DNA of 64,000 nt from an uncultured Clostridia bacterium (GTDB taxonomy: Bacteria > Bacillota > Clostridia > Christensenellales > CAG-138), in assembly GCA_947168565.1 (NCBI GenBank), contig CAMVMM010000011.1, positions 20,779 through 84,778 of the forward strand. The letters are read 5' to 3'. The translations under genes were made by a program, and so were the position numbers. Each line of letters begins with the position of its first letter. Positions within the stretch are counted from its first letter, which is position 1. Under the pieces are notes generated by a model. That model did no database searches. It worked only from the letters and a program-made list of their open reading frames with translations, and was not told the origin of the DNA. Positions 35,043 through 43,564 of this stretch are shown piece by piece.

Positions 35043-36251
35043 ATGGGCAGAATTGCTGTTTTCACAATGGGCACGCGCGGCGATGTTCAGCCGTATATCT
35101 ATCTTGCAAGGGCTTTGAACCGCGCAGGGCACAGCACCGTCATAGGCTCGCACCCTTGCTGGCGCAAGCTTGTTGAGGAAGCGGGCGTTTCCTTTGCTCC
35201 GATAGGTCCTGATATTGACATTGAAAAGGAAGCCGCGATAATACGCGGCAAGAATCCGAATGTTGTTTTGAGTATGCTCAAGACCATGAACTTTGTTTTC
35301 GGAATTATTCAGAACTCGACTTCGGATATATATGCTGCGTGCAAAGGAAACGATCTTATAATTGTTTCCCACAGCCAGATGGGCGCCGCCGAAGCGGAAG
35401 CGCTGAAAATTCCCGTTGTGAACGTAACGCTTCAGACGGAGATGATACCCCAAGCGCTTAAACCGAAAACCTTTAAGGATAAGCTGATAGGCAAATTGAT
35501 AAGCAGCAGGATATGTAAGCCTTACAATAGGATAAGGAAAGAATACGGGCTGCCATTGCTGAAGGATTCGAGCGAGCTTATCGGCGGAAGCGTTAATCTG
35601 ATACCGATAAGCCGATATGTAAAGCAGCGGGATCCCTATTGGGAGGATAAGAATATTCTGACGGGCTATTGGTATGAGGAGGAGCCGGAATTTGTTCCGG
35701 ATGCCGCGCTCGATGCTTTTTTGAAGAATGGCAGCGCGCCTATGATCCTTGCGCTCGGCGCGATGTCCTTTGAAAGCGAGAGCGAGCGGGAAAAGCTTGA
35801 TATGTTTGTGACCGCTTTCCGTGAAACGGGCAAGCGCGCGATAATACAGGGCTTTCAGAAGTCGTTGATAAACTATGAGCTTCCCGAAACGATGCTTGCC
35901 TGCGGCTCGGTGCCGCACAGTTGGCTTTTTCGCAGAGGCTATGCGGTGATACACCATTGCGGCTTCGGTACATCGGCCGCTGCGATGCTATGCGGGATCC
36001 CTTCAATACCGGTGCCCCATGTTCTCGATCAGATAGGCTTTGCGGGGCAGATGGCGGAGCTCGGCGTTTCAACTGAAATGATACGCGCAAAGGAGCTCAA
36101 AAAGGAGCGTATCGTTCGCGCGATCAATGAGCTTTCGGATAATTATGATACGATATCAAAGAATGTGGAAGGCCTGTCCGTTAAGCTGCGCGAAGAACAC
36201 GGGCTTGATAATGCCGTGGCGGAGATAACGAAGGTGCTGGAGCATAGCTGA
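35043..36251 (+). CDS. Glycosyltransferase, GT1/UGT-like (GT-B fold)
   Basis: A GGAG site lies before ATG at 35043. The 402-residue protein begins with FTMGTRGDVQPYIYLARAL, the glycine-rich N-terminal motif of sterol/lipid glucosyltransferase-like GT1 enzymes. The C-terminal nucleotide-sugar site reads V-I-H-H-C-G-F-G-T-S-A-A-A-M-L-C-G-I-P-S-I-P-V-P, with DQIGFAGQMAELG after it, including the typical HxG and P-x-x-x-DQ elements. It likely glycosylates a lipid or hydrophobic small molecule at the membrane. It follows barstar by 37 bases in the same direction. A functional link to the ribonuclease pair is not implied. Confidence 0.88.
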   Translation: MGRIAVFTMGTRGDVQPYIYLARALNRAGHSTVIGSHPCWRKLVEEAGVSFAPIGPDIDIEKEAAIIRGKNPNVVLSMLKTMNFVFGIIQNSTSDIYAACKGNDLIIVSHSQMGAAEAEALKIPVVNVTLQTEMIPQALKPKTFKDKLIGKLISSRICKPYNRIRKEYGLPLLKDSSELIGGSVNLIPISRYVKQRDPYWEDKNILTGYWYEEEPEFVPDAALDAFLKNGSAPMILALGAMSFESESEREKLDMFVTAFRETGKRAIIQGFQKSLINYELPETMLACGSVPHSWLFRRGYAVIHHCGFGTSAAAMLCGIPSIPVPHVLDQIGFAGQMAELGVSTEMIRAKELKKERIVRAINELSDNYDTISKNVEGLSVKLREEHGLDNAVAEITKVLEHS

Positions 36252-36269
36252 ACAAGGCTTGATGGATCA

Positions 36270-36313
36270 AATTCGGGCAAAAACGCAAAAAACTGCGCAA
36301 AACAGCCCGAATT
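36270..36313 (+). terminator. Possible terminator after the glycosyltransferase
   Basis: AATTCGGGC/GCCCGAATT nine-pair stem enclosing 26 bases, including an inner CGCA/TGCG pair; the T tail is weak. It could also be an operator for the regulator gene at 36406. Confidence 0.4.
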
Positions 36314-36405
36314 CTCATTTTCCGGGAGTGATTTTCGGTCTTTGGGGTGGTGTTTTTCGCCTCGGTTATGTAGAATGGCGGCATCAAAGGCAAGGAGGAA
36401 ACAAA

Positions 36406-37572
36406 ATGCCGACAAAGTCAATGGGTCAATTCATGGCCGCTTTAAGAAAGGCAAACGGCCTAACTCAGCAGGACGTGGCCGACAGGCTGAACGTTTCAAA
36501 CAAGGCGGTGAGCCGCTGGGAGAGGGATGAGACCGCGCCCGATATCTCGCTGCTTCCCGCCATCGCGGAGATGTTCGGCGTTAGCTGCGACGAGCTCATC
36601 AGGGGCGAAAGGAATATGGACGATCAGCCCCGCACCGAGGGCGCGAAAACGCGCACCGAAAAGCAGATAAAATCGCTGATCAGCCGCGCAACGGGCAAGT
36701 TTGAAACGCTTTCGATGGTCGCGCTGCTGCTCGCCGCTGCGGGCTTTATAGCCATGCTCGGCATCTCCTACGGCGCATTTCGCCCGCATATCGGCTTTGC
36801 CGTGATGCTTCTTTTTGAAGCGGGCGCGGCAACGCTTGCGGCGATCGCATATAGATCTGCATTCCGTACCGTTGAAGATAACGAGCTGATGGAAAACGCC
36901 GATCCTGCGCTTTCGGAGGGCTTCCGCAATAACGCCGCAAAGCGCAGCTTCATCGTTTATTTTGCTGCGGCCTGCGCCGTACTTCTGTCGATCCCGCTTG
37001 CGGTGCTTTCGGATGGGTTCTCGGTGCTCGGGTTTAAATACTATTTGGAAAATGCGCTTGCCGTTATCCTCATTCTTGTGATCGCATACCCCTTCATTAA
37101 AAGGCTCTGTTTGGAGCGCATGATGGGCAAAAAGGCGCAGAGCCGCAGCGAAGCGGATAGGGTGGTTGCCCGAATGAACGCGATACAGATCGGCATGGTC
37201 GTGCTTTCGATACTGCTCGCTTTGATCGCGGCCTCGTTACGGTCGACTTCGGGGTTTGCCTTAGGCGGATTGGCAATCGGAGCACTTGCGGTTGCAAGCG
37301 CGGGGGTGTTCCTTGTATTCTTGAAGAAGTATCCGCAGCATAGAAAGCTTTTGCTTCTAAACGGCCTTAGGAATCTGCTGCTCGTGCCGTCGCCGTTCGT
37401 GCTGGTCAATCACATGACCGGAGGTTGGGTATCCGATGAACAAGGCGGGCTCGTTTTCTCGTACTTCAATTTCGATTTCGAAAAGCTTGAGCTGCTGCTT
37501 GCATACATTCTCGCCGTTATCCTCGTTTTCCGCGTGCTTACAGCAAGAAAGCGCAGGGATGACGGGAAATGA
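36406..37572 (+). CDS. XRE-family regulator with C-terminal membrane domain
   Basis: AAGGAGG precedes ATG at 36406. The 388-residue protein has an N-terminal XRE helix-turn-helix (residues about 9-62; LRKANGLTQQDVADRLNVS, then NKAVSRWERDETAPDISLLP). A charged linker leads into about seven membrane helices (from about residue 102). Such DNA-binding plus membrane fusions are common in Firmicutes and are thought to sense envelope or small-molecule signals; the target is unknown. No adjacent transporter gene is present. A perfect nine-base dyad at 36270-36313 upstream could be its own operator. Confidence 0.85.
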   Translation: MPTKSMGQFMAALRKANGLTQQDVADRLNVSNKAVSRWERDETAPDISLLPAIAEMFGVSCDELIRGERNMDDQPRTEGAKTRTEKQIKSLISRATGKFETLSMVALLLAAAGFIAMLGISYGAFRPHIGFAVMLLFEAGAATLAAIAYRSAFRTVEDNELMENADPALSEGFRNNAAKRSFIVYFAAACAVLLSIPLAVLSDGFSVLGFKYYLENALAVILILVIAYPFIKRLCLERMMGKKAQSRSEADRVVARMNAIQIGMVVLSILLALIAASLRSTSGFALGGLAIGALAVASAGVFLVFLKKYPQHRKLLLLNGLRNLLLVPSPFVLVNHMTGGWVSDEQGGLVFSYFNFDFEKLELLLAYILAVILVFRVLTARKRRDDGK

Positions 37573-37657
37573 AGCGGCCTGCGCGGAGATTTGGGCGGTT
37601 CAGCGGCCTTTGCTCAAATATTATATGAAAAACGCCTGAAATTCGGGCAAAAAACGC

Positions 37658-37686
37658 TTGACAATGCTCCGAAATAATGATAACAT
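37658..37686 (+). promoter_or_regulatory. Promoter of rplU-prp-rpmA
   Basis: TTGACA (37658-37663), 17-base spacer, TAACAT (37681-37686). Confidence 0.7.
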
Positions 37687-37689
37687 AGT

Positions 37690-37779
37690 TTTTCGAGCCG
37701 CTCCGAAACGGTTTAAAGCCGCGCCATGAACACGGGCGCGCACCACAAGGGCGAGACTGGTAAGAGGAGGAAAAGCATA
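37690..37779 (+). ncRNA. Leader of the rplU transcript, possible L21 leader
   Basis: About 90 untranslated bases with a GAGCCG-type hairpin and a conserved-looking ACCACAAGGGCGAGACTGG stretch just before the ribosome site. Firmicutes rplU operons often carry an L21 leader RNA at this place; a covariance-model search (Rfam L21 leader) would decide. Confidence 0.4.
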
Positions 37780-38085
37780 ATGTACGCAATCATCGTAACC
37801 GGCGGCAAGCAGTATAAGGTCGAGGTCGGCAGCGAGATCATGGTCGAGAAGCTCGACGGTGAGATCGGCGATAAGGTCAATTTCGATATACTCATGATCG
37901 CGGACGGCAGCGACATCGAGATCGGCAAGCCCGTTCTTTCCGGTGTTTCCGCCAAGGGCGAGGTGCTGGAGCATGGCAAGGGCAAGAAGGTAATCGTTTT
38001 CAAGTATAAGCCCAAGAAGGATTACCGCAAAAAGCAGGGCCATCGTCAGCCCTACACCAAGGTCAAGATCCTTTCCATCGGCTGA
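37780..38085 (+). CDS. rplU: 50S ribosomal protein L21
   Basis: GAGGAGG lies nine bases before ATG at 37780. The 101-residue protein starts with the family pattern [16 protein letters not shown], followed by [12 protein letters not shown], and ends with [17 protein letters not shown]21 binds 23S rRNA in the large subunit. It is followed by prp and rpmA, the order conserved across Firmicutes. Confidence 0.97.
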   Translation: MYAIIVTGGKQYKVEVGSEIMVEKLDGEIGDKVNFDILMIADGSDIEIGKPVLSGVSAKGEVLEHGKGKKVIVFKYKPKKDYRKKQGHRQPYTKVKILSIG

Positions 38086-38096
38086 GAGGTAATTAT

Positions 38097-38426
38097 ATGA
38101 CCACAGTCACCGTCCTGTATAAAGGCGCCTCGATAGCGGGGTTTCTTGCCAAAGGGCACGCGGGCTACGCCGGGCACGGCGAGGATATAGTCTGCGCGGC
38201 GGTTTCCGCCATAACCCAAACGGCGCTCATCGGCATAACGGAGAATATCGCGTGTCCGTGCAGTGTCGATATTTCGGACGGAAAGCTCGAGCTTATCCTC
38301 GATCCTTCGGCTTCGGCCGAAAAAAAGGAGAAGGCGGAGCTTATACTCGGAGTGATGCTTTCGGGGCTTCGCTCCATAGAATCCCAATACGATAATTATC
38401 TCAAAGTTAAAAAGAAGGAGGTTTGA
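38097..38426 (+). CDS. prp: Ribosomal-processing cysteine protease Prp
   Basis: GAGAGGT precedes ATG at 38097. The 109-residue protein has the Prp signature GHAGYAGHGEDIVCAAVSAI, with catalytic H21 and C33. Prp removes the N-terminal extension of L27 in Firmicutes. The substrate is the next gene, whose first residues carry the expected cleavage motif. Formerly called YsxB/DUF464. Confidence 0.95.
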   Translation: MTTVTVLYKGASIAGFLAKGHAGYAGHGEDIVCAAVSAITQTALIGITENIACPCSVDISDGKLELILDPSASAEKKEKAELILGVMLSGLRSIESQYDNYLKVKKKEV

Positions 38427-38429
38427 ACT

Positions 38430-38720
38430 ATGTTCAGGATCAATCTGCAGCTTTTTGCGCATAAAAAGGGCGTCGGCAGCTCCCGCAACGGTCGTGACAG
38501 CGAATCCAAGCGTCTCGGGCCCAAGCGTGCGGACGGTCAGTTCGTGCTTGCGGGCAATATCCTCGTTCGTCAGCGTGGCACCCATTTCCACCCCGGCAAC
38601 AACGTCGGCATCGGCAAGGATGACACCCTGTTTGCAAAGGTTGACGGCATTCTTCGCTTTGAAACGAAGCATGGCGGCAGAAAGTGCGTGAGCGTTTACC
38701 CCGAGGAGATCGCGGGCTGA
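38430..38720 (+). CDS. rpmA: 50S ribosomal protein L27 with Prp-cleaved extension
   Basis: The start is three bases after the prp stop. The 96-residue protein begins MFRINLQLF then AHKKGVGSS. The LQ(L)F motif is the Prp cleavage site, so the mature protein would start at Ala 10. [28 protein letters not shown] and FAKVDG are standard L27 motifs. The flexible mature N-terminus reaches the peptidyl-transferase centre. Confidence 0.97.
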   Translation: MFRINLQLFAHKKGVGSSRNGRDSESKRLGPKRADGQFVLAGNILVRQRGTHFHPGNNVGIGKDDTLFAKVDGILRFETKHGGRKCVSVYPEEIAG

Positions 38721-38747
38721 GCTTTCGCAGCAATCAAATAAGCTTTT

Positions 38748-38774
38748 AAACCGCTCCGGCCTTCCGGGGCGGTT
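38748..38774 (+). terminator. Terminator of the rplU operon
   Basis: AACCGCTCCGG/CCGGGGCGGTT stem with CCTT loop; the downstream tail is only moderately T-rich. Confidence 0.6.
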
Positions 38775-38825
38775 AAATCTTTACAAAAAGCGGATCGTGA
38801 AATAACTGTAAATCATCCGCTGAAC

Positions 38826-38854
38826 TTGAAACAACGCGGATAAAATGCTAAAAT
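38826..38854 (+). promoter_or_regulatory. Promoter of the lipid-anchored C26 hydrolase gene
   Basis: TTGAAA (38826-38831), 17-base spacer, TAAAAT (38849-38854), 34 bases before the start codon. Confidence 0.72.
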
Positions 38855-38888
38855 TAGGTATAGAATAATAATTCAGGAGGTAATTTTT

Positions 38889-39884
38889 ATGAAAAAGCTT
38901 TGTGTTTTGATGCTTGCGGCGGTAATGCTGCTGGTCGGCTGCGCTCCCGTGCAGAATAACGCGGGGGATAAGGATTTGGTCATCGGCATCGCGTGGCGCA
39001 AGGACGTGGATTCGGAATTCTTCACCAATGTGTGCAGAGCCATCGAGCAGGCGGGCGGCAAATGGGTGAAGCTTGAGCAGGTCACCACCAAGGAGCTTTC
39101 CTTCGATGACAGCGGCAGCCTTACCTCGGGCGTTGCCGAAACCGGCGCGCTTGACGCGGAAACCGGTGCGCTGATCCGCAAAAACACCTGGCATAATTCC
39201 AATGCCGAGGCTGCCGTGAAGAATGTGGATATGGTCATCTTCACGGGCGGCGAGGATATAAGCCCCTCGCTCTACGCCGTGCAGGAGGAATGGCATGGCA
39301 TAGAGGCCGAGAAGGACTACAACGCGGAAAGGGATGTTTCCGATTTCCTCACCATGAGCTATTGTCTTGATAAGGATATCCCCATGCTGGGCTTCTGCCG
39401 CGGCATGCAGATGCTGGCGGTCGTTTCCGGCGGCGAAACAATTCAGGATATTCCCACCTATTTCAGCGAAATGGGCGTGGAATACAGCTATCAGCACCGC
39501 AACGAGAAGGCGACTCCCGAATCATACAGGGACTACGCGCCGCATACCGTGACGGTTGAAAAAAATTCCTTCCTTTATGAAATTTTCGGCACCGAATCGC
39601 TTGAGGGATGCCCCTCCTGGCACCATCAGGCGGTAAAGAGCGTGGATAATAACCGTCTTACCGTGACCGGCTATACCGACACAAACGGCATTAGGATGAT
39701 CGAGGCCGTGGAAAGAACGGATAAAACCTTTGCCGTCGGCCTTCAGTTCCATCCCGAAGCCGCCGTTGTGAAGAATCTGGACAATGCCGCGAATAAGGGC
39801 GATTTTATGAGCCTTGATACCGCGCTCTCCGTATTCAAGTATATTCTTCAGCAGAAGTTTATCGAGCAGCAGAACGCGGCGTAA
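38889..39884 (+). CDS. Lipoprotein with class I glutamine amidotransferase / peptidase C26 domain
   Basis: An AGGAGG site precedes ATG. The 331-residue protein has a lipoprotein signal (LLVGC, lipid Cys 18) and then a complete gamma-glutamyl hydrolase-like (PuuD/C26) domain. FTGGEDISPSLY, GFCRGMQML (nucleophile elbow Cys), HHQAVK and FHPEAA (His-Glu) are all in place. Cytoplasmic PuuD relatives split gamma-glutamyl-GABA; other C26 enzymes act on polyglutamates. Having the domain lipid-anchored outside the cell is unusual and points to hydrolysis of external gamma-glutamyl peptides. It is monocistronic, with its own promoter and terminator. Confidence 0.85.
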   Translation: MKKLCVLMLAAVMLLVGCAPVQNNAGDKDLVIGIAWRKDVDSEFFTNVCRAIEQAGGKWVKLEQVTTKELSFDDSGSLTSGVAETGALDAETGALIRKNTWHNSNAEAAVKNVDMVIFTGGEDISPSLYAVQEEWHGIEAEKDYNAERDVSDFLTMSYCLDKDIPMLGFCRGMQMLAVVSGGETIQDIPTYFSEMGVEYSYQHRNEKATPESYRDYAPHTVTVEKNSFLYEIFGTESLEGCPSWHHQAVKSVDNNRLTVTGYTDTNGIRMIEAVERTDKTFAVGLQFHPEAAVVKNLDNAANKGDFMSLDTALSVFKYILQQKFIEQQNAA

Positions 39885-39937
39885 AGCACGGTCGAGCGCA
39901 GCATTTTTGCGAATAAATACGGCAATACGAAAAAACA

Positions 39938-39967
39938 AAACCGCCTCGCATACCGGGGCGGTTTTTG
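39938..39967 (+). terminator. Terminator of the C26 lipoprotein gene
   Basis: AAAACCGCCTCG/CGGGGCGGTTTT stem with a five-base loop and TTTTT. Confidence 0.8.
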
Positions 39968-40103
39968 CTTGCAAAAAAAGCGGCGTGGTTCGGCTCGCCT
40001 CGCCGCAGCGTATGAGCGATATCTATTGCGCCATGCCGCACGACGGCTGTATGCCGCTTGCAAGGTATGTGAAGCTCGTGTCGCAGGAGGTGTGAAGCGG
40101 CGG

Positions 40104-41030
40104 TCAATTCAGGCTTGCTCTGCCGCTCCGGCTTCCGTCCTCATGCGGGGTAAGGATAACGGAGCCGCCAAGCGCATACCAGCCGTAATAATCGGGAGCA
40201 TCCGAAATGTCAAAGAAGCCGGAGGCACCGTCCTCAAGCCAATACATTGCAAAAGGATCCTCCGGTCTTGCGGCAAAAAGCATAAGATAACCGTTTTCAT
40301 CGGTCAAGCTGCGCTCGCATTTTAAAAGCACAAGCTCTTTGCAGCGCATGGGAGAGCCTTCGGGGGCGTTTTCATAAAACTCAATAAGCTTTCCGGCATA
40401 GCAGCGCCCAACGGCTTCAATGTATTCGCTGCCGGCTGTTGCGGTGCAGCCCAACGCCTTGATGTCATCAGCGGTAATGCTTATCTGCCCTTCGCGCAGC
40501 TCACTTCTCCAGCGCTCGATCTCAAGCGAGGACATGAATTCGGTGTAGTCTTCCGTATCTTCAAAGAAATATTCCAAACTGCTGCCGGAATACGATAGCG
40601 GATACTCACCGTTGCCATAGCTGAAACCTATATTGATCCGAAGCTCCGGAATGGATTCGGATTTAAAGGTGCAGTGCGCCGAATTCCGTTTACCGCTCTC
40701 TTTTGTGAAATCATAGCCGTATAGTTCGTTGAAGCGGCTTGCCGCGCTCCAGGCTTTATCGACAAACCATTCGTCGGGAACCTCGGTCGCTTCAGGCGTT
40801 GGCTCCGCCGTTGGCGCAGCGGTTGGATTTTGAGTGGGAACAACGGTTGGAGCTGCGCCGGGAAGCGCGGTGTCTGCCGCTTCGGATGGAGCGGGCGTAT
40901 TCTGCTCAAGCTGCGTTGGCTCGGGGGTATTGCCGGGAACGGCATTGTTTGCGCAGGCGGAAACTGCGAATGCCGCCGCCATGCAGGGGATAAGCAGGGT
41001 CATGAAAAGCTTTTTTCGGGGGGAGATCAT
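40104..41030 (-). CDS. Lipoprotein of a mosaic paralogue family (member A)
   Basis: The start at 41030 (MISPRKKLF) follows GGAGG. The 308-residue product has a lipoprotein signal ending in AVSAC (Cys 26) and a Pro/Thr/Ala-rich linker to about residue 85. A C-terminal domain contains LGCTATAGSEYIEAVGRCYA, C-E-R-S-L-T-D-E-N-x-Y, and a closing LTPHEDGSRSGRA motif. The signal and linker DNA is nearly identical to that of the gene at 43565-44527, while the C-terminal domains are clearly related but diverged. I recognise no family. Function is unknown; it acts outside the membrane. Confidence 0.75.
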   Translation of the reverse strand: MISPRKKLFMTLLIPCMAAAFAVSACANNAVPGNTPEPTQLEQNTPAPSEAADTALPGAAPTVVPTQNPTAAPTAEPTPEATEVPDEWFVDKAWSAASRFNELYGYDFTKESGKRNSAHCTFKSESIPELRINIGFSYGNGEYPLSYSGSSLEYFFEDTEDYTEFMSSLEIERWRSELREGQISITADDIKALGCTATAGSEYIEAVGRCYAGKLIEFYENAPEGSPMRCKELVLLKCERSLTDENGYLMLFAARPEDPFAMYWLEDGASGFFDISDAPDYYGWYALGGSVILTPHEDGSRSGRASLN

Positions 41031-41070
41031 ATTGAATCCTCCTTTGTCTGTATAAAAATGCCGTGCCGTC

Positions 41071-41100
41071 ATATTATCATGCGCTCCGCATGACTGTCAA
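41071..41100 (-). promoter_or_regulatory. Promoter of lipoprotein member A
   Basis: On the minus strand: TTGACA (41095-41100), 18-base spacer, TAATAT (41071-41076), 41 bases before the start codon. Confidence 0.62.
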
Positions 41101-41132
41101 TTGAGTTATCGAAAAGATACAATTGATTGGTT

Positions 41133-41753
41133 TCAGTATGAATTTATAAGCATCGCGTTGCCGCTCCAGCTTCCGTCCTCATGCGGGGTAAGCTGAATGT
41201 TTCCGTACAGCTTGATCCAGCCGAAGTGATCGGGGTAATCATCGCCGGTTATGATCTCGGCATAATAATCCGAGGCGATATAGAACGGCGCGATACTGCA
41301 TGGGCGGAATGCGAGCTCGACATAGTAGCTGTTTTCGGCATTAAGGCTGCGCTCGACCTTGAGCACCTGTGCCTCATAGCATTTCATGGGGCAGCTCTCC
41401 GGCGCATCGGTGTAATGCGCGGCGATCTTCTCGGCATAGCAGCGACCGACGGCTTCAAAATATTCGTTGCCGGTTGTTGCGGTGCAGCCGGAGGATTTGA
41501 TCTCATCGGCGATAAGCACTATCTCCGCCAGATCGAATTCATCGTGCCAGCGGGAAAAATCAAAGCTCATATACCATGCCTCGTAGCCGCCCAAGACATT
41601 TTCAACATAATCGTCATTTAATGCGATAGTTGCTTTAGACAGCTTTGGTGTTTCGGAAAGCTCATCTTTGAAGTAAATTGATAATCCATTGAACCCATTG
41701 CTTTCATAAAACCTAATACCATTGCCGTAGAGAGAGTTTGCGAAATTTCTCAT
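41133..41753 (-). pseudogene. Truncated copy of the mosaic lipoprotein family, no signal peptide
   Basis: A 206-residue frame (if read from ATG at 41753) matching only the C-terminal domain of the 43565-44527 paralogue: NGFNGLSIYFKD, LGGYEAWYM, SFDFSRWHDEFDLAEIVL, and the ending LTPHEDGSWSGNAMLI. The signal peptide, lipid Cys and linker are missing. The start lies five bases after the stop of the upstream gene, with no ribosome site. The last 270 or so bases are nearly identical to the paralogue. It is best read as a 3' fragment left by recombination, perhaps still translated by read-through from the upstream gene. A cytoplasmic version with a new role is less likely. Confidence 0.75.
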
Positions 41754-41758
41754 AAAGT

Positions 41759-42940
41759 TTACAGACTGATCTTATAGATTAGGAATTCCGCCTCCGTTTC
41801 GCACATGTACCATACCGTCCCGTCGCCGTCCACCTTGAAGATAAGGTAATTGCCCCAGAACCTCTCGATGTAGTCATCGGGGAGGTATACGTCCACATAC
41901 GATATCGGAGTTCCATCGGGAGAGAACTTGATTATCCTGCGCCACGTTGTTCTGCTGATGATAACATTTGTATTTGTGTCACGATAATATAGTTTTTCCT
42001 CGCTGTCAACGTAGTGGTTACCGGCATCGTCCGTGCCCATATAGCGGTCGTAGCAAGAGTAACTCCAATCCTCCCCATCCATCGTGGTGACCGCGCCCGC
42101 CTCTAAAACTTCCTCTGTATAGTCGTTATGGGACGGAGGATCGGCATGAGGAACATATTCCGGCATCCTGATACGTCCATTCTGCACCCACGCGCGGTTC
42201 TCCATATCGAGCTCGAACTCGTCGTAGGCGTAGGTGGCCTCCGTGAAGAGGAATTCTCCCGGACCGCCCTCCTCCCAATTCACCGCCCTGTAAGCGAAGC
42301 ACTTGCCGTCCCGAACATTCATGATCAGTACGCCGTCGCGTCTTGCGGGCGTGCCGGGTATGGGTTGAAACTCGATGCACTCCCCTGTCGCAAGGTCGAA
42401 CATGCACGAGCTGAATATAAGCTTGCCGTCCATCACCGCAAACTCGCTGTTGATGAAAGCATTGTCGCCAATATCGGGACTCAGCCTTGTCAGCTCGCCT
42501 GTTTCGGTATCGTACTTGAGGATTCCGCTTCCAAAGGGAGCATAACGGTCGAATATGTATACCTTACCGCCGATAATATTGAAGTGCTGGGGAATCTCCC
42601 AATCGTCGCCATCCGAACCCGGTATCACCGGTTTAATAAATACCTCGTCCTCGCCGTTTCCCCAAGGAAGCCTTAATACAAGCTCCGAGCAGGAATCGAA
42701 ATCGAGCTCGGTGGCTTTGGGAATGGCTGTGGGTTCGGGCGTGGTCGTAGGTTCGGGAGTTGCCGTGGGTTCGGGCGCAGGCGTTTCCGTAGGCACTTCG
42801 GCCTCCTTCGAAGCTTCCGGGAAAAAGGTCGCATTCCCCGTCGGCGCGGGCGTTGGATCCGCATTGTGCCGGTTCGTATTGCAGCCCGTGACAATACACG
42901 AAATTAGAACTGCAATTGATATAACAATTAGCTTTTTCAT
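41759..42940 (-). CDS. Lipoprotein with propeller-like domain
   Basis: The start at 42940 (MKKLIVIS) is supported by AGGAG and a lipobox CIVTGC (Cys 20). A longer upstream frame is unsupported. The 393-residue product has a Pro/Thr/Glu-rich linker (about residues 28-75), then a beta-rich domain. It has repeated blocks such as GGKVYIFDRY, DGKLIFSSCMF, DGVLIMNV and GTVWYMCE, consistent with a beta-propeller. It sits directly upstream of the truncated mosaic copy, so transcription may continue into that fragment. Function is unknown. The 620 bases upstream (42941-43560) contain no supported gene. Confidence 0.72.
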   Translation of the reverse strand: MKKLIVISIAVLISCIVTGCNTNRHNADPTPAPTGNATFFPEASKEAEVPTETPAPEPTATPEPTTTPEPTAIPKATELDFDSCSELVLRLPWGNGEDEVFIKPVIPGSDGDDWEIPQHFNIIGGKVYIFDRYAPFGSGILKYDTETGELTRLSPDIGDNAFINSEFAVMDGKLIFSSCMFDLATGECIEFQPIPGTPARRDGVLIMNVRDGKCFAYRAVNWEEGGPGEFLFTEATYAYDEFELDMENRAWVQNGRIRMPEYVPHADPPSHNDYTEEVLEAGAVTTMDGEDWSYSCYDRYMGTDDAGNHYVDSEEKLYYRDTNTNVIISRTTWRRIIKFSPDGTPISYVDVYLPDDYIERFWGNYLIFKVDGDGTVWYMCETEAEFLIYKISL

Positions 42941-43208
42941 AACCGCATATCTCCTTTTGTGTTTTTGGATGGATTGCCGCTCAAGGATAAACCTTGCCGG
43001 GGTTACCTTATTGTTTGTACCTTTCATGTCTTTTCGCCTTGTAATAATGATGTAGTAGTTTTTGTTGTCCCTCTCCAAGGACGAGTGATGTTGCCGTTGG
43101 GGATTATGCGGATCGGATCATGCTATGCCTTTGAGTTGGCAGATAATAATACGAACCGACCTAAAGAAATTTTGATTAAGCGTATCACCTCCCGATGTTT
43201 TTGAGGTT

Positions 43209-43249
43209 TCATATCATCAAGTGAACCTAATATGTTCTTGATGATATGA
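43209..43249. repeat. Long near-perfect dyad
   Basis: TCATATCATCAAG (43209-43221) and its exact reverse complement (43237-43249) flank 15 bases, inside which GAAC/GTTC extends the stem. No T run follows, so it is not a standard terminator. The surrounding 42941-43560 stretch is AT-richer than the neighbours and holds no gene I can support. Confidence 0.6.
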
Positions 43250-43564
43250 TTCCCTGCCGTTATTTGCCGTACTGCGGAGCAGATACGGTTGATCTGTGTC
43301 ATAAAGCTGCATTGGGGGGCTGCTTTTCATTCGCCTCCTTTCCGCTGCTTCTCCGCAGTCAGCTTCTTGCCCTTCATACACTATAACAATCGAGAGTGCG
43401 GTAATGGGACAAGAAATATAAAACAATCTGAGAAGTTATCTGCATTTTTAGTTTCAAACCCACTTAAAGATGCGATAAGCCAGTATAAACAACGTGCTTC
43501 CGCAGTAATCGCAGAAACAGGTTGTTGATTCAAGGAACGATTATCAAACGAATCAAAAATGGTA

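Noticed and set aside
39985-40095. Short plus-strand frame ending before the minus-strand lipoprotein A gene
   Set aside because: It lacks a ribosome site, follows a strong terminator and matches no family, so coding is not supported.
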